A stretch of DNA of 64,000 bases from NCBI RefSeq assembly GCF_019720915.1, contig NZ_JAHKSI010000001.1, forward strand, positions 1,550,001 through 1,614,000. Direction: 5' to 3'. Below, one piece after another: positions 63,901-64,000 of the stretch. The notes beneath the pieces were generated by a model, which was given only the letters and a program-made list of their open reading frames with translations, searched no databases and was not told the DNA's origin. A program made the translations under genes and the position numbers. Position 1 is the stretch's first letter; each line of letters begins with the position of its first letter. Source of the stretch: Alkalihalobacillus sp. TS-13. Lineage in GTDB: Bacteria > Bacillota > Bacilli > Bacillales > Fictibacillaceae.

Positions 63901-64000
63901 CTCTTATTTGTTGGAACAGATCATCGAGCAAAGTGATGACGATGAAAAGGACGAGAACAAACCCAATCAATGTGATCCAGTGGGCGATGTCCTCTTTTCC
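63878..64000 (-). CDS. spoIIIAC: Stage III sporulation protein AC (3' part)
   Basis: Last 40 codons, running off the window. HWITLIGFVLVLFIVITLLDD is the second membrane helix and LFQQIRGVFLFQG the conserved C-terminus; B. subtilis SpoIIIAC is 68 residues and ends VFLFQG. Its stop TGA is followed directly by the ribosome site of spoIIIAD. Confidence 0.92.
   Translation of the reverse strand, partial: GKEDIAHWITLIGFVLVLFIVITLLDDLFQQIRGVFLFQG

Overview
The window reads as the chromosome of a low-to-medium GC, endospore-forming Bacillaceae. The strongest evidence is gene order. On the minus strand, from high to low coordinate, it carries spoIIIAC-AD-AE-AF-AG-AH, accB-accC-yqhY-nusB-folD-xseA-xseB-ispA, dxs-tlyA(yqxC), argR-recN-spoIVB-spo0A, the bkdR-ptb-bcd-buk-lpdV-bkdAA-bkdAB-bkdB branched-chain keto acid operon, a bacilliredoxin and the yqjA to yqjM neighbourhood. 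This is the Bacillus subtilis spo0A/bkd/yqj segment in reverse orientation, with insertions. Strong Shine-Dalgarno sites, SigA-type promoters and Fur-, Zur- and Spo0A-type operators fit the same group. A candidate OLE RNA with its OapA partner lies between ispA and dxs. This is a known hallmark of extremophilic, often alkaliphilic or halophilic, Firmicutes and suggests a Halalkalibacterium-like organism.

Layout: 0-4 kb holds an old yellow enzyme, a GapN-type aldehyde dehydrogenase and a dead IS3-family element. 4-12 kb is an accessory set: an MGDG-synthase-like glycosyltransferase, a class II aldolase-like protein plus zinc alcohol dehydrogenase, two diacylglycerol-kinase-like lipid kinases and a membrane-anchored phosphodiesterase. 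It may be a lipid or glycolipid pathway. 12-17 kb is MoxR/DUF58/DUF4129, DNA polymerase IV, a tiny sigma-region-3-like protein and a MarR regulator. 17.8-23.4 kb is a tripeptidase and the propionyl-CoA to succinyl-CoA route (carboxyltransferase, a B12-domain/epimerase fusion, mutase). 23.5-26.4 kb is a Prli42-like miniprotein and an iron-mineralising encapsulin locus (IMEF cargo, shell protein, targeted 2Fe-2S ferredoxin) with a Fur-type divergent promoter and an unknown cysteine-containing protein. 26.4-30.4 kb has an L,D-transpeptidase, a YqjA-like membrane protein, tRNA-Arg, bacilliredoxin and a Zur-type-controlled zinc-binding lipoprotein. 30.5-41 kb is the SigL-type bkd regulon. 41.6-47 kb is spo0A, spoIVB, recN, argR. 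47-48.5 kb is an additional Mur ligase without the DAP-recognition motif. 48.9-59.6 kb is the isoprenoid/DNA repair/folate/acetyl-CoA carboxylase block with OLE RNA. 60.4-64 kb is the spoIIIA operon, cut by the window edge.

Metabolically, the bkd operon turns Leu/Ile/Val keto acids into branched acyl-CoAs for membrane lipid primers and energy. Propionyl-CoA from Ile (and in some routes Val) can be fed to the neighbouring carboxylase, epimerase and mutase genes. AccB/AccC supply fatty acid synthesis.

A dispersed, MITE-like intergenic repeat of about 250-330 bp occurs as four large copies plus two fragments. It separates genes of otherwise conserved operons and supplies transcription-terminator-like hairpins.
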